Below are positions 8,962 to 19,307 of a stretch of 64,000 bases of DNA, piece by piece. The translations under genes were made by a program, and so were the position numbers. The stretch spans positions 372,001-436,000 of the forward strand of contig NZ_CP047358.1 in NCBI RefSeq assembly GCF_030408855.1. Direction: 5' to 3'. Under the pieces are notes generated by a model that saw only the letters and a program-made list of their open reading frames with translations, was not told the DNA's origin and searched no databases. This DNA is from Corynebacterium glaucum. Its GTDB lineage: Bacteria > Actinomycetota > Actinomycetes > Mycobacteriales > Mycobacteriaceae. Position 1 is the stretch's first letter; the number at the start of each line of letters is the position of its first letter.

Positions 8962-9618
8962 ATGTCTGATAACCAGATCAAGGGCATTCTGGGCAAGAAG
9001 ATCGGCATGACCCAAATCTTCGACGAGGACAACCGCGTCATTCCGGTGACCGTCGTCGAGGCTGGGCCGTGCGTGGTCACCCAGATTCGTACCCCAGAGA
9101 CCGATGGCTACTCCGCCATCCAGATCGCTTACGGCGACATTGATCCCCGTAAGACCAAGAAGCCGCAGGCTGGCCACTACAAGAAGGCTGGCGTGAACCC
9201 GCGTCGCTACGTCGCGGAGATCCGTATGGACGACACCTCCGAGTACGAGGTCGGCCAGGAGTTCAACGCCACCATCTTCGACGGCGACACTTTCGTCGAC
9301 GTTGTTGGCACCACCAAGGGTAAGGGCTACGCAGGTGGCATGAAGCGCCACGGCTTTGCCGGCCAGGGTGCCGCACACGGTAACCAGGCCTCCCACCGTC
9401 GCGTGGGCTCCATCGGCCAGGCCGCAACGCCGGGCCGCGTGTTCAAGGGCAAGCGCATGGCTGGCCGCATGGGCGGTAACCGAGTTACTACCCAGAACTT
9501 GAAGATCCAACGCATCGACGGCGACAACAACCTGATCCTGATCAAGGGCGCCATCCCTGGCGCCAAGGGCAGCGTTGTTACCGTCAAGACCGCAGTGAAG
9601 GGCGGTGCTCACGCATGA
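8962..9618 (+). CDS. rplC: 50S ribosomal protein L3
   Basis: L3 (218 residues) is an early assembly protein near the peptidyl transferase centre. The conserved [21 protein letters not shown] loop region is present around residues 114-135. It starts 38 nt after rpsJ with a GTGGAGAA ribosome binding site and overlaps rplD by 4 nt. Confidence 0.98.
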   Translation: MSDNQIKGILGKKIGMTQIFDEDNRVIPVTVVEAGPCVVTQIRTPETDGYSAIQIAYGDIDPRKTKKPQAGHYKKAGVNPRRYVAEIRMDDTSEYEVGQEFNATIFDGDTFVDVVGTTKGKGYAGGMKRHGFAGQGAAHGNQASHRRVGSIGQAATPGRVFKGKRMAGRMGGNRVTTQNLKIQRIDGDNNLILIKGAIPGAKGSVVTVKTAVKGGAHA

Positions 9619-10283
9619 CGAACCTGACGCTCGACGTCCACACCGCCGACGGCAAGACCAACGGTTCCGTTGAGCTTCCGGCAGAACTTTTTGACCGCGA
9701 AGCATCCATCCCCCTGATGCACCAGGTTGTCACCGCACAGCTGGCAGCTGCACGTCAGGGCACCCACTCCACCAAAACCCGCGGCGAAGTCCGCGGCGGT
9801 GGTAAGAAGCCGTTCCGCCAGAAGGGCACCGACCGCGCCCGCCAGGGCTCGATCCGTGCGCCGCATTTCACCGGCGGTGGCATTGTCCACGGTCCGAAGC
9901 CGCGTTCCTACGCGCAGCGGACCCCGAAGAAGATGATCAAGGCAGCTCTCGCAGGTGCACTGACGGACCGCGCTCGTAACCAGCGCATCCACCTCGTCGA
10001 GGACCTGGTGCCGGGCCAGACCCCGTCCACCAAGTCTGCACGTGCGTTCATCGAGCGCCTGACCGACCGTAAGTCCGTTCTCCTGGTGATCGGCCGTGAG
10101 GACAACAACTCTCGTCTTTCCGCACGGAACCTGCCGGGCGTTGTCATCCTTGAGCCGGCTCAGCTGAACACCTACGACGTGCTCAACGCGGATGACGTGA
10201 TCTTCTCGGTCGAGGCACTGAACACCTTCATCAACCGCGCTAGCAACAACGCAGTTGCTGCTGCTGCGGAGGAGGAGAAGTAA
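9615..10283 (+). CDS. rplD: 50S ribosomal protein L4
   Basis: L4 (222 residues) lines the peptide exit tunnel; the extended loop with [19 protein letters not shown] (about 54-73) is intact. In E. coli L4 represses the S10 operon; whether it does so here cannot be told. The ATG overlaps the rplC stop and the gene ends directly before the rplW ATG. Confidence 0.98.
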   Translation: MTNLTLDVHTADGKTNGSVELPAELFDREASIPLMHQVVTAQLAAARQGTHSTKTRGEVRGGGKKPFRQKGTDRARQGSIRAPHFTGGGIVHGPKPRSYAQRTPKKMIKAALAGALTDRARNQRIHLVEDLVPGQTPSTKSARAFIERLTDRKSVLLVIGREDNNSRLSARNLPGVVILEPAQLNTYDVLNADDVIFSVEALNTFINRASNNAVAAAAEEEK

Positions 10284-10589
10284 ATGGCTAAGATCGCTAA
10301 CCCCCGTGACATCATCATCGCCCCGGTCCTCTCCGAGAAGACCTACGCGCTGATGGAGCAGAACACCTACACGTTCTTCGTGAACCCGTCTGCCAACAAG
10401 ACCCAGATCAAGATTGCCGTGGAAGAGATCTTCGGCGTCGACGTCGCTTCGGTGAACACCGCCAACCGTGAGGGCAAGCGCAAGCGCTCCCGCACCGGTT
10501 ACGGCAAGCGTAAAGACACCAAGCGCGCCTACGTCACTCTCCGCGAGGGCAGCGACTCCATCGACATCTTCGGCGGCGCAACGGTCTAG
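10284..10589 (+). CDS. rplW: 50S ribosomal protein L23
   Basis: L23 (101 residues) surrounds the tunnel exit and docks trigger factor, SRP and SecY. It shows the family features [19 protein letters not shown] N-terminus and the basic loop [19 protein letters not shown]. It starts immediately after the rplD stop. Confidence 0.97.
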   Translation: MAKIANPRDIIIAPVLSEKTYALMEQNTYTFFVNPSANKTQIKIAVEEIFGVDVASVNTANREGKRKRSRTGYGKRKDTKRAYVTLREGSDSIDIFGGATV

Positions 10590-10629
10590 CGGCCGGCGTC
10601 TTTGAAGTGACGATAGAAAAGGACACACT

Positions 10630-11463
10630 ATGGCTATTCGTAAGTACAAGCCGACAACCCCGGGTCGCCGCAACAGCTCCGTTTCCGAGTTCGAGGAGAT
10701 CACTCGTTCTACCCCGGAGAAGTCTCTGCTGCGCCCGTTGCCGAAGAAGGGTGGCCGTAACACTCACGGTCACATCACCACCCGTCACCGCGGCGGCGGC
10801 CACAAGCGTCGCTACCGCGTGATCGACTTCCGCCGCTCGGACAAAGACGGCGTGCAGGCCAAGGTCGCTCACATCGAGTACGACCCGAACCGCACCGCAA
10901 ACATTGCGCTGCTGCACTACACCGACGGCGAGAAGCGCTACATCATCGCGCCGAAGGGCATCAAGCAGGGCACCATCGTTGAGTCCGGCCCGAACGCCGA
11001 CATCAAGGTGGGCAACAACCTGCCGCTCCGCAACATCCCGACCGGTACCACCATCCACGCAGTTGAGCTCAAGCCGGGCGCAGGCGCCAAGCTCGCCCGC
11101 TCCGCTGGCGCTTCTATCCAGCTGCTGGGTAAGGAAGGCAACTACGCAGTGCTGCGTATGCCGTCCTCTGAAATCCGCCGCGTGGACATTCGCTGCCGCG
11201 CCACCGTGGGTGAGGTCGGCAACGCCGACCAGATCAACATCCGCTGGGGTAAGGCCGGCCGTATGCGCTGGAAGGGCTGGCGCCCGACCGTGCGTGGTGT
11301 GGTTATGAACCCGGTCGACCACCCGCACGGTGGTGGTGAGGGTAAGACCTCTGGTGGTCGCCACCCGGTTTCGCCGTGGGGCCAGAAGGAAGGCCGCACC
11401 CGCAACCCGAACCGTTATTCCAACAACATGATCGTGCGGCGCCGCCGCTCGAAGAAGCGCTAA
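10630..11463 (+). CDS. rplB: 50S ribosomal protein L2
   Basis: L2 (277 residues) is required for subunit association and peptidyl transfer. The C-terminal [20 protein letters not shown] loop, including the functionally important His, is complete. A ribosome binding site (AAAAGGA) lies upstream of the ATG. Confidence 0.98.
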   Translation: MAIRKYKPTTPGRRNSSVSEFEEITRSTPEKSLLRPLPKKGGRNTHGHITTRHRGGGHKRRYRVIDFRRSDKDGVQAKVAHIEYDPNRTANIALLHYTDGEKRYIIAPKGIKQGTIVESGPNADIKVGNNLPLRNIPTGTTIHAVELKPGAGAKLARSAGASIQLLGKEGNYAVLRMPSSEIRRVDIRCRATVGEVGNADQINIRWGKAGRMRWKGWRPTVRGVVMNPVDHPHGGGEGKTSGGRHPVSPWGQKEGRTRNPNRYSNNMIVRRRRSKKR

Positions 11464-11479
11464 GAGGAGGTAAGTCAAC

Positions 11480-11755
11480 ATGCCACGCAGCCTGAAGAAG
11501 GGCCCGTTCGTCGATGAGCACCTCCTCAACAAGGTGGACGCTCAGAACGAGGCCGGCACCAAGCAGGTCATCAAGACCTGGTCTCGCCGTTCGACCATTC
11601 TCCCGGACTTCATCGGCCACACCTTCGCCGTTCACGACGGCCGTAAGCACGTGCCGGTGTTCGTCGACGAGTCCATGGTTGGCCACAAGCTCGGTGAGTT
11701 CGCCCCGACCAAGACTTTCAAGGGGCACGTCAAGCAAGAGAAGGGACGTCGATAA
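11480..11755 (+). CDS. rpsS: 30S ribosomal protein S19
   Basis: S19 (91 residues) is a 30S head protein contacting S13 and the A-site tRNA. It begins [14 protein letters not shown] after a strong GAGGAGG ribosome binding site. Its TAA stop is embedded in an exact copy of the interspersed motif CGTCGATAAGC (11747-11757). Confidence 0.98.
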   Translation: MPRSLKKGPFVDEHLLNKVDAQNEAGTKQVIKTWSRRSTILPDFIGHTFAVHDGRKHVPVFVDESMVGHKLGEFAPTKTFKGHVKQEKGRR

Positions 11756-11758
11756 GCA

Positions 11759-12118
11759 ATGGCTGACACGATCACCACTGCATCCGCGACGGCCAAGTTC
11801 GTCCGCACTTCGCCGATGAAGGCCCGCCGTGTGCTGGACCTCGTCCGCGGCAAGTCCGTGTCCGAGGCTCTCGCGATCCTGAAGTACGCGCCGCAGGCCG
11901 CCGCAACCCCGGTTGCCAAGGTCGTCGCGTCCGCAGCGGCCAACGCTGAGAACAACTTCGGCCTGGATCCGCGCACGCTGGTCATCTCCGAGTGCTACGC
12001 CAACGAGGGCCCGACCATGCGTCGCTACCAGCCGCGCGCACAGGGCCGCGCTTTCCAGATCCGGAAGCGCACCTCCCACATCACTGTTGTTGTCGAGTCC
12101 AAGGAAGGGGCGAAGTAA
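11759..12118 (+). CDS. rplV: 50S ribosomal protein L22
   Basis: L22 (119 residues) helps form the exit tunnel; the loop region with [19 protein letters not shown] near the C-terminus is typical. It starts 3 nt after rpsS, without room for its own ribosome binding site, so translation is probably coupled. Its TAA shares one base with the rpsC ATG. Confidence 0.98.
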   Translation: MADTITTASATAKFVRTSPMKARRVLDLVRGKSVSEALAILKYAPQAAATPVAKVVASAAANAENNFGLDPRTLVISECYANEGPTMRRYQPRAQGRAFQIRKRTSHITVVVESKEGAK

Positions 12119-12867
12119 TGGGTCAGAAAATCCACCCCCACGGCCTGCGCCTGGGTATTACGGCTGACTGGAAGTCCCACTGGTACGCCGACAAGAACTA
12201 CGCCGACTACGTCGCCGAGGACATCAAGATCCGGGAGTTCCTCTCCACGGGTCTGGAGCGCGCCGGCATTGCCGACGTTGTCATCGAGCGCACCCGCGAC
12301 CGCGTCCGCGTGGACATTCACACTGCCCGCCCGGGCATCGTGATTGGCCGCCGCGGCGCCGAGGCTGACCGCATCCGCCGCGAGCTGGAGAAGCTCACCG
12401 GCAAGATGGTTGCGCTGAACATCCTCGAGGTCAAGAACGTCGACGCGAACGCGACCCTGGTCGCCCAGTCGATTGCGGAACAGCTTGTCAACCGTGTGGC
12501 GTTCCGCCGCGCGATGCGCAAGGCTATCCAGTCCGCGATGCGCAACCCGCAGGTCAAGGGCATCAAGGTTATGTGCTCTGGCCGCCTGGGTGGCGCTGAA
12601 ATGTCCCGTGTCGAGCGCTACCACGAAGGCCGTGTGCCGCTGCACACCCTCCGCGCGGAGATTGACTACGGCACGGCTGAAGCACACACCACCTTTGGCG
12701 TCATCGGCGTCAAGGTGTGGATCTACAAGGGCGATGTTGTTGGCGGCGTCCGCGAGTCTGAGCTCAACGCACCGAGCAACGACCGTCGTGGCCGCGGCGA
12801 CCGCGATCGCCGCCCGCGCCGCGGTGGCCAGCGCCGCCAGCGTGCAGAGCAGAATCAGGAGGGCTAA
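12118..12867 (+). CDS. rpsC: 30S ribosomal protein S3
   Basis: S3 sits at the mRNA entry channel and has helicase activity. The ATG at 12118 (TAATG overlap with rplV) gives the canonical [13 protein letters not shown] start and a 249-residue product; an in-frame ATG at 11992 lies inside rplV and is not used. The KH domain [19 protein letters not shown] is present. The last 35 residues form an Arg/Gly-rich tail ([16 protein letters not shown]...) longer than in most bacteria. Confidence 0.97.
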   Translation: MGQKIHPHGLRLGITADWKSHWYADKNYADYVAEDIKIREFLSTGLERAGIADVVIERTRDRVRVDIHTARPGIVIGRRGAEADRIRRELEKLTGKMVALNILEVKNVDANATLVAQSIAEQLVNRVAFRRAMRKAIQSAMRNPQVKGIKVMCSGRLGGAEMSRVERYHEGRVPLHTLRAEIDYGTAEAHTTFGVIGVKVWIYKGDVVGGVRESELNAPSNDRRGRGDRDRRPRRGGQRRQRAEQNQEG

Positions 12868-12869
12868 TC

Positions 12870-13286
12870 ATGCTTATTCCTAAGCGCGTGAAGTACCGCC
12901 GCCAGCACCGCCCGGGCCGTTCCGGCGTGTCCAAGGGCGGCAACACCGTCAACTTCGGTGACTACGGCCTGCAGGCTCTCGAGCCGGCCTACATCACCAA
13001 CCGTCAGATCGAGTCCGCTCGTATTGCGATCAACCGCCACGTCAAGCGTGGTGGCAAGGTCTGGATCAACATCTTCCCGGATCGTCCGCTGACCCAGAAG
13101 CCGCTTGGCGTGCGTATGGGTTCCGGTAAGGGCCCGGTGGAGAAGTGGGTGGCCAACGTCAAGCCTGGCCGCATCCTGTTTGAAATGTCCTACCCGAACG
13201 AGGAGACCGCTTTGGAGGCACTCCGCCGCGCAGGCGCGAAGCTTCCGTGCAAGACCCGCGTGATCAAGAAGGAGGACCTGTTCTAA
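12870..13286 (+). CDS. rplP: 50S ribosomal protein L16
   Basis: L16 (138 residues) organises the A-site region of the 50S subunit. It has the family start [16 protein letters not shown] and the [18 protein letters not shown] motif. Its TAA shares a base with the rpmC ATG. Confidence 0.98.
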   Translation: MLIPKRVKYRRQHRPGRSGVSKGGNTVNFGDYGLQALEPAYITNRQIESARIAINRHVKRGGKVWINIFPDRPLTQKPLGVRMGSGKGPVEKWVANVKPGRILFEMSYPNEETALEALRRAGAKLPCKTRVIKKEDLF

Positions 13287-13525
13287 TGGCTGCCGGTACC
13301 CCCGCATCTGAATTCCGCGTGCTCACCGATGACGAGCTGCGCGACCGCCTGACTGAGGCGAAGGAAGAGCTGTTCAACCTGCGCTTCCAGCTCGCCACCG
13401 GTCAGCTGACCAACAACCGTCGCATCGGCACGGTCAAGCGCGACATCGCACGTATCTACACCGTGCTGCGCGAGCGCGAGCTCGGCCTGTCTGTCGTGCC
13501 CGAGTCCGAAGGAGCTGAGGCATAA
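13286..13525 (+). CDS. rpmC: 50S ribosomal protein L29
   Basis: L29 (79 residues) lies beside L23 at the tunnel exit. The ATG at 13286 overlaps the rplP stop. The family core [20 protein letters not shown] and the [21 protein letters not shown] motif are intact. Confidence 0.97.
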   Translation: MAAGTPASEFRVLTDDELRDRLTEAKEELFNLRFQLATGQLTNNRRIGTVKRDIARIYTVLRERELGLSVVPESEGAEA

Positions 13526-13854
13526 TGACTGAGGCAAAAGTGAACACTGAGACCGCGACCACCACCGGTAAGGGTCCGAAGAACACTCCGGCCCAGCCGA
13601 AGGAGAAGGGTCTGCAGAAGCGCCGCCGAGGTTACGTCGTGTCCGACAAGATGGACAAGACCATCGTCGTCGAGGTCGAGGACCGCAAGTCCCACGCCCT
13701 CTACGGCAAGATCGTGCGCACCACCAAGCGCGTGAAGGCACATGACGAGGACAACACCGCAGGTGTTGGCGATCTCGTCCGTATCGAGGAGACTCGCCCG
13801 CTGTCCAAGGACAAGCACTTCCGTCTCGTCGAGATCATCGAGAAGGCCCGTTAA
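13525..13854 (+). CDS. rpsQ: 30S ribosomal protein S17
   Basis: S17 is a primary 16S rRNA-binding protein. At 109 residues it carries a polar N-terminal extension of about 30 residues ([20 protein letters not shown]...) before the family core [21 protein letters not shown]. It is the last gene of the S10 operon; a terminator follows, and rplN is 20 kb away. Confidence 0.97.
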   Translation: MTEAKVNTETATTTGKGPKNTPAQPKEKGLQKRRRGYVVSDKMDKTIVVEVEDRKSHALYGKIVRTTKRVKAHDEDNTAGVGDLVRIEETRPLSKDKHFRLVEIIEKAR

Positions 13855-13887
13855 GAGCTTCTTGCTTGTCGACGTTGCGTCGACCCC

Positions 13888-13932
13888 AATACCCGTCCAA
13901 CCCCTCGCGGCTGGGCGGGTGTTCTTCTTTTT
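13888..13932 (+). terminator. Terminator of the S10 operon
   Basis: A 12-bp stem (13888-13899 with the arm ending at 13923, two G-U pairs) and a 12-nt loop are followed by CTTCTTTTT. It separates the S10 operon from nirB and shows that the spc genes are not read from the S10 promoter. A variant of the interspersed motif (13864-13874) lies just upstream. Confidence 0.85.
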
Positions 13933-13976
13933 GCATTCAGCCGCGTACCTTGCCGAAACCATTTATTGTCATAAGT

Positions 13977-16508
13977 ATGACGAAAGAAAATCTTCGTAGT
14001 GACGTTGTCGTGGTCGGCTTCGGCATGGTCGGCCACCGCTTTGCACAGGAGCTTGCGCAGCGACGCCCTGATACGTCCATCACCATCATCAACCGCGAAA
14101 CCGAGGACTACGCCTACGACCGCGTGCACTTGTCTAGCTACGTGGGCAACTGGAAGCGCGAGGAACTCTACCTCGAGCCGTTGCCAGCAAACGTAACTGT
14201 CGTGCCTGGGCGCGCGGTGTCGATCAAGCCCGAATCTCAAGAGTTGGTGCTGGAAGACGGCACTGTGTACGCGTATGGCGAGCTTGTGATGGCAACCGGA
14301 TCACGTCCGTTCGTGCCGCGTCTGCCCGGTAACGATCTGCCGCAGGTGCACCTCTACCGCACCCTGGATGACATGGACGGCATTCGCGCCGCCATTGAGA
14401 ATGTGGAAAACAAGCACGGAGAGGTTACCGCCACGGTTGTCGGCGGCGGTCTGCTCGGACTTGAAGCCGCCGGAGCTACTCAGGCGATGGGCGCAAAGAC
14501 GCATGTTGTGGAAATGGCTCCGCGTCTCATGCCGCTGCAGGTTGATGATGCGGGTGGTGAGATGCTCTCGCACGCAATCAGACAGATGGGCGTGGAGATT
14601 CATGTGGGGGCGGTGACTAGGTCGATCGTGGCGTCGACAAGCAAGGAAGGCTCTGTTGTCCTTGATATGGGCGACGGCGGGGAACTGGAAACTGACCTGG
14701 TGATTTTCTCTGCCGGTATCCGGCCGCGAGATTCCCTCGGCCCGGACGCGGGCTTGGAACTGGGTTCGCGCGGCGGGTTCCTCACAGACCGGCAGTGCCG
14801 CACCTCCATCGAGCACATTTCCGCAATCGGTGAGTGCGCGGCCGTGGACGGTAAGACCTACGGTCTGGTTGCTCCCGGCTACACGATGGCGGAAATTACC
14901 GCCGCGCGGCTGGCGGGGGAGCCGATTGCAGATTTTGAAGACCCGGACATGTCCACCAAGCTGAAGCTGATGGGTGTGGACGTGGCGTCGTTCGGAGACG
15001 CCTTCTCTACCATCGAGGGGCGCAAGGAACTGCACATTCAGGATCCGGTGTCTGGTGTGTACAAGAAGCTGATTCTGGATGCGGAGGGTAAGCGTCTCCT
15101 AGGCGGCATTCTGGTCGGCGAGGCGTCGAGCTACTCGCTGCTGCGTCCGATGGTTGGCAGTGAGTTGCCGGGAGATCCGGTCAGCTTGATCGCGCCGGAG
15201 ACGGGCGCGGGTACTACGGCCATCGGGGCTGGCGACTTACCGGATTCGATGCAGATTTGCTCCTGCAACAACGTGACCAAGGGACAGATCCGTGACGCAA
15301 TTGGTCAGGGCTGCCACTCGGTGGAAACCGTCATGGGGGCAACCCGCGCGGGTACGTCGTGTGGATCGTGCGTGTCACTGTTGAAAGGAATTCTGGACGC
15401 GGAAGGCATTGAACAATCCAAGGCCGTATGCGTGCATTTCCCGCAATCGCGTGCAGAGCTGTTCGAAATCGCCCAATCCACAGGCATCACCGAGTTTGAT
15501 GAGTTCATCGCACGCTTTGGCCAGGGCCGCGGCTGCGAGGTATGCAAGCCGACGTTCTCCAACATCGTTGCGTCAATGCACACAGAGCAGCACGTGCTTG
15601 AAGGGCGCCGCGCGGGCCTGCAAGACACCAACGACCGCATGTTGGGCAACATGCAGAAGAACGGCACCTACTCCGTTATTCCGCGCCAGCCAGCCGGCAA
15701 TGTGACGCCAGAACAACTCATCGAGATGGGCCGCATTGCGGATGATTTCGGTCTTTACCTCAAGGTCACCGGCGCGCAGCGCATCGCGATGTTCGGTGCC
15801 CGTACCGAGGACTTGCCGGAAATCTGGCGCAGGCTGATCAGCGTGGGCATGGAATCGGGCCAGGCCTACGGAAAGTCCCTGCGTGCGGTGAAATCCTGCG
15901 TGGGCACGGACTGGTGCCGCTACGGGCAACAAGACTCTGTGGCCATGGCGGTCAGACTTGAACTGCGCTACCGCGGTCTGCGTAGCCCGCACAAGCTCAA
16001 GATGGGTGTGTCTGGCTGCGCACGCGAGTGCGCGGAATCGCGTGGCAAGGACGTCGGCGTTATTGCGACTGAAACCGGGTGGAACCTCTACGTAGGCGGT
16101 AACGCAGGTGCGACGCCGCGCCAAGCGCAGCTGCTGGCCAAGGATCTAGACGATGACACGCTGATCCGCTACATCGACCGTTACCTGTCTTTCTACATCC
16201 GCACCGCAGACCGGCTGCAGCGCACCGCCGCTTGGTTGGCGGAGGTTGAAGGAGGGCTGGACCACGTGAGGGATGTTGTGGTGGATGACTCGCTGGGCAT
16301 TGCTCGCGATCTCGAGGAGTTTATGGAACACCACGTGGCCAATTACTCCGACGAGTGGCAGGACGTGCTAAATGACCCGGAGAAGCTCAAGCGCTTCGTC
16401 AGCTTCATTAACGCCCCCAATACCCCGGATCCCACGGTGCAGTTTGAAGAGCACCCGCAAGGTGGCCGAAAGGTGCCGCTGATGATGCCGGTTGTGGGCG
16501 CACAGTAG
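13977..16508 (+). CDS. nirB: Nitrite reductase [NAD(P)H], large subunit
   Basis: NirB is the cytoplasmic siroheme enzyme that reduces nitrite to ammonium with NAD(P)H, used for nitrogen assimilation or nitrite detoxification. The 843-residue product starts MTKENLRSDVVVVGFGMVG with a dinucleotide-binding fold. It has a second Rossmann motif VVGGGLLGLEAAG near 160, a BFD-like [2Fe-2S] segment (CSCNN at 428, CGSC further on), and the siroheme/4Fe-4S half with cysteines at 641, 647, 681 and 685 (KSCVGTDWCRYG and SGCARECAE). The ATG at 13977 fits the family; an open extension upstream runs through the terminator and is not real. nirD follows 42 bp downstream with a good ribosome binding site, so they form one operon. 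Confidence 0.97.
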   Translation: MTKENLRSDVVVVGFGMVGHRFAQELAQRRPDTSITIINRETEDYAYDRVHLSSYVGNWKREELYLEPLPANVTVVPGRAVSIKPESQELVLEDGTVYAYGELVMATGSRPFVPRLPGNDLPQVHLYRTLDDMDGIRAAIENVENKHGEVTATVVGGGLLGLEAAGATQAMGAKTHVVEMAPRLMPLQVDDAGGEMLSHAIRQMGVEIHVGAVTRSIVASTSKEGSVVLDMGDGGELETDLVIFSAGIRPRDSLGPDAGLELGSRGGFLTDRQCRTSIEHISAIGECAAVDGKTYGLVAPGYTMAEITAARLAGEPIADFEDPDMSTKLKLMGVDVASFGDAFSTIEGRKELHIQDPVSGVYKKLILDAEGKRLLGGILVGEASSYSLLRPMVGSELPGDPVSLIAPETGAGTTAIGAGDLPDSMQICSCNNVTKGQIRDAIGQGCHSVETVMGATRAGTSCGSCVSLLKGILDAEGIEQSKAVCVHFPQSRAELFEIAQSTGITEFDEFIARFGQGRGCEVCKPTFSNIVASMHTEQHVLEGRRAGLQDTNDRMLGNMQKNGTYSVIPRQPAGNVTPEQLIEMGRIADDFGLYLKVTGAQRIAMFGARTEDLPEIWRRLISVGMESGQAYGKSLRAVKSCVGTDWCRYGQQDSVAMAVRLELRYRGLRSPHKLKMGVSGCARECAESRGKDVGVIATETGWNLYVGGNAGATPRQAQLLAKDLDDDTLIRYIDRYLSFYIRTADRLQRTAAWLAEVEGGLDHVRDVVVDDSLGIARDLEEFMEHHVANYSDEWQDVLNDPEKLKRFVSFINAPNTPDPTVQFEEHPQGGRKVPLMMPVVGAQ

Positions 16509-16550
16509 TTACGTGCAGAACTTAAGCACAGGAGTTGAAGGAGAATCCAG

Positions 16551-16892
16551 ATGTCTATTTCCGTGTGCAAGCTTGCAGACCTCACCGAGGGCGTCGGAGC
16601 GGCTGCCCTGCTGCCCGATGAGCGCCAGGTGGCAATCTTCCGGGTGGAAACGGAAGACGGCGAGCAGCTGTTTGCAGTTGACAACATTGACCCGTACACC
16701 GGCGTCGCAGTGATTTCCCGCGGCATTGTCGGAGAGTCTGAGGGACGGCCCACTATCGCCTCGCCACTTCTGAAACAGAAGTTCTTTCTAGATTCGGGGG
16801 AGTCGCTGCAGGGCGATTCCGTTGCGCTTCGCACCTATGCAGTGCGTATCGACGGTTCCGGGGACGACTCCCACGTCATCGTCGAAGCGTAA
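16551..16892 (+). CDS. nirD: Nitrite reductase, small subunit
   Basis: NirD (113 residues) is the Rieske-like small partner of NirB. The fold is recognisable (LLPDERQVAIFRV...LFAVDNIDPYTG, then SPLLKQKFFLDSGE). As in other NirD proteins the Rieske metal ligands are missing. GAAGGAGAA precedes the ATG. It ends the nirBD operon; no terminator is obvious in the 134 bp before phoX. Confidence 0.95.
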   Translation: MSISVCKLADLTEGVGAAALLPDERQVAIFRVETEDGEQLFAVDNIDPYTGVAVISRGIVGESEGRPTIASPLLKQKFFLDSGESLQGDSVALRTYAVRIDGSGDDSHVIVEA

Positions 16893-17026
16893 GCGCTCAA
16901 TCCGGGAGTGGAAGGTTCAGCAGATGTTCATTTGAATTTCTCCATTTGGTGAGGCGGCGGAAATAACGTCTGAAGCGCTTTGTGCCGCAAGGCGATCTTT
17001 GCTACCAACCACCGGGGAGAACTTCC

Positions 17027-19141
17027 ATGTCTATCTTGGGCAAGAACTTGTTCCAGTCCAACCGCTCGAGCCTGACCTGCACCTACAAGTGCGGTAACGC
17101 ATGTGCAGGCGAGGCACCGAACCACTCCGATAACGCGTACTTCGGCGACATCATGTCCCGTCGTGGCGCGCTCAAGGTGATGGGTGCAGGTGCTGTCACC
17201 ATCGGTGGTGGCGCAGCGCTAGCCGCATGTGGTTCTGACAGCGACTCTGAGGCGGCCAGCACGGTTGGAGAGACCGCAACCTCGACGAACCAGGTGACTG
17301 AGACTAGTGCCTCCGCTGGCGAGTCGAAGAAGATCGAGCCGGTCAAGGGCATGCAGTTCGAGCCGGTTGCTCCGAACAAGAATGACCAGATCACCGTGCC
17401 GGAGGGCTACGAGTCCAGCGTCCTGATCGCCTGGGGCGACCCGGTTTACGAGGACGCTCCGGAGTTCGACCCGAACAACCAAACCGCTGCTGCGGCTGCA
17501 CGCCAGTTCGGCTTCAACAACGACTTTGCTGGCCTGTTCGACCACCCGGACGATGAGGGGCGCAAAGTCTACGTCTGCTCCCACGAGTACTCCACCGAAC
17601 CGCAAATGCTCCCGAACTACAACGCTGATGACCCGACCGAGGAAGAGGTCAACATCGGCATTGTGTCCCACGGCCACACCATCCTCGAGGTGTCCCAGAA
17701 CCCGGAGACTGGTGAGCTCACCCGCGAGTTCGGTCCGCTGAACCGCCGCATCACCGGTGAGACCCCGATGGTGCTGACCGGTGTCGCGGCCGGCCACGAA
17801 CTGCTCCAGACCTCTGCAGACCCGACCGGTACCAAGGTCAACGGCACCTTCAACAACTGCTCCGGCGGTGTGACCCCGTGGGGAACCTTCCTCTCCGGCG
17901 AAGAGAACATTGACATGTACTGGGCTAACGGCGAGGCTGTCACCGACGAGCGCGCTGCAGCGGACCTGAAGCGCATGGGCGTTGTAGAAGGCGAGTCCGA
18001 GCGTAAGTGGGAGCGCTACCACGACCGCTTCGACCTGGCCAAGGAGCCGAACGAGATCAACCGCTTCGGCTACCTCGTCGAGATTGACCCGTTCGATCCG
18101 AACTCGACCCCGATCAAGCACACCTCCACCGGTCGTTTCAAGCATGAGGCCGGCAACATTGCCATTGACAAGGATGGCACCGTCGTTTGCTACTCCGGCG
18201 ATGACCAGCGCTTCGAGTACATGTACAAGTTCGTCTCCTCCGAGAAGGTGGTTGAGGGCGACAAGGCCCACAACATGACCATCCTGGACTACGGCACCCT
18301 GTACGTCGCACAGTTTGAGGGCAACTCGCCGAAGGATGAGATCACCGGCGACGGCGACCTGCCGAAGGACGAGGCATTCGACGGCAAGGGCAAGTGGATC
18401 CCGCTCTACACCGTTACTAAGGACGGCTCCGAGTCCCACGTCGACGGCTTCACTGCCGAGGAAGCAGCTATCTTCACCCGCCAGGCTGCGGACGAAGTTG
18501 GCGCAACCAAGATGGACCGCCCGGAGGACTTCGAAGTTAACCCGGTTAACGGCAAGGTCTACGCAGCGCTGACCAACAACAAATACCGTGGCGCAACCGG
18601 CGAGAACGAGAAGAAGTCCAAGGAAGATGTCATGGAGTACGCGCCGATCCGCGAGAACAAAGACGGCTACGTCATCGAGATCGAAGAGGAGTCCTACGCA
18701 GGCACCGATTTCACCTGGGACCTCCTGCTGGTCTGTGGTGACCCGGAGGCCGCCTCGACCTACTTCGCTGGCTTCCCGAAGGATCAGGTTTCGCCGATCA
18801 CCTGCCCGGACAACCTTGCGTTCGACGAGCACGGCAACCTGTGGATTTCCACCGACAGCCTCTATGCTCTGGACATCAACGACGGTCTCTACGCTGTCGG
18901 CCTTGAGGGCGAGAACCGCGGCCAGACCCTGTGCTTCCTCACCGTCGCAAACGGTGCTGAGACCTGTGGCCCGATCATCAAGGACAACCTGGTGATGGTC
19001 AACGTCCAGCACCCAGGTGAGATGGACGACGCAACCTTCGAGGAGCCGGGCTCCCACTGGCCTGACGGTGGCGACTCTCTCCCGCGTCCTGCTGTTGTGC
19101 AGGTGTTCCGCACCGACGGCGGCAAGATCGGTGTCGCGTAA
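17027..19141 (+). CDS. phoX: PhoX-family alkaline phosphatase, Tat lipoprotein
   Basis: PhoX enzymes are exported phosphomonoesterases, typically using Ca and Fe, that release phosphate from organic esters. The 704-residue product has a twin-arginine signal within SRRGALKVMGAGAVTIGGG (44-62) ending in a lipobox-like LAAC at 65-68, so it should be lipid-anchored outside the membrane. Before it is a conserved PhoX N-terminal stretch with Cys at 18, 22 and 26. A Ser/Thr/Glu-rich linker follows, then the PhoX domain (GYESSVLIAWGDPV... to the C-terminus, with SHEYS, FNNCSGGVTPWGT and CPDNLAFDEHGNLW). The ATG at 17027 has GGGGAGA upstream. The opposite strand is open for 643 codons, a codon-bias shadow. 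No clear PhoP-type box was found. Confidence 0.93.
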   Translation: MSILGKNLFQSNRSSLTCTYKCGNACAGEAPNHSDNAYFGDIMSRRGALKVMGAGAVTIGGGAALAACGSDSDSEAASTVGETATSTNQVTETSASAGESKKIEPVKGMQFEPVAPNKNDQITVPEGYESSVLIAWGDPVYEDAPEFDPNNQTAAAAARQFGFNNDFAGLFDHPDDEGRKVYVCSHEYSTEPQMLPNYNADDPTEEEVNIGIVSHGHTILEVSQNPETGELTREFGPLNRRITGETPMVLTGVAAGHELLQTSADPTGTKVNGTFNNCSGGVTPWGTFLSGEENIDMYWANGEAVTDERAAADLKRMGVVEGESERKWERYHDRFDLAKEPNEINRFGYLVEIDPFDPNSTPIKHTSTGRFKHEAGNIAIDKDGTVVCYSGDDQRFEYMYKFVSSEKVVEGDKAHNMTILDYGTLYVAQFEGNSPKDEITGDGDLPKDEAFDGKGKWIPLYTVTKDGSESHVDGFTAEEAAIFTRQAADEVGATKMDRPEDFEVNPVNGKVYAALTNNKYRGATGENEKKSKEDVMEYAPIRENKDGYVIEIEEESYAGTDFTWDLLLVCGDPEAASTYFAGFPKDQVSPITCPDNLAFDEHGNLWISTDSLYALDINDGLYAVGLEGENRGQTLCFLTVANGAETCGPIIKDNLVMVNVQHPGEMDDATFEEPGSHWPDGGDSLPRPAVVQVFRTDGGKIGVA

Positions 19142-19193
19142 CCCTGCCATCCTGAGTCGCGCTGAACACGCGGCTCACCGCGTAAGTTGAGCT

Positions 19194-19232
19194 AACCCGC
19201 ATCCACCTAAAACCGGTGGTTGCGGGTTTTCT
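19194..19232 (+). terminator. Intrinsic terminator of phoX
   Basis: A 14-nt arm beginning AACCCGCA and its complement (13 of 14 paired, 7-nt loop) are followed by TTTTCT, 52 nt after the phoX stop. Confidence 0.85.
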
Positions 19233-19307
19233 CATGGGATTCCCCTAAGGCAGAAATCAGGGTGAAACCCTAGGTAGTTAGCGCTCTGAAACTGTTAGGC
19301 TAAACCT

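Noticed and set aside
11992..12117. N-terminally extended rpsC start
   Set aside because: The extension lies inside rplV; the TAATG start at 12118 gives the canonical S3 N-terminus.
13866..13976. Extended nirB start
   Set aside because: It would be encoded by the S10 terminator hairpin; MTKENL at 13977 fits the family.
16893..17026. PhoP box upstream of phoX
   Set aside because: CATTTG occurs twice but with 14-bp spacing, not the 11 bp expected for this regulator family.
17219..19150. 643-codon open frame opposite phoX
   Set aside because: Same shadow effect; phoX has a Tat signal, family motifs and a ribosome binding site, the antisense frame has none.
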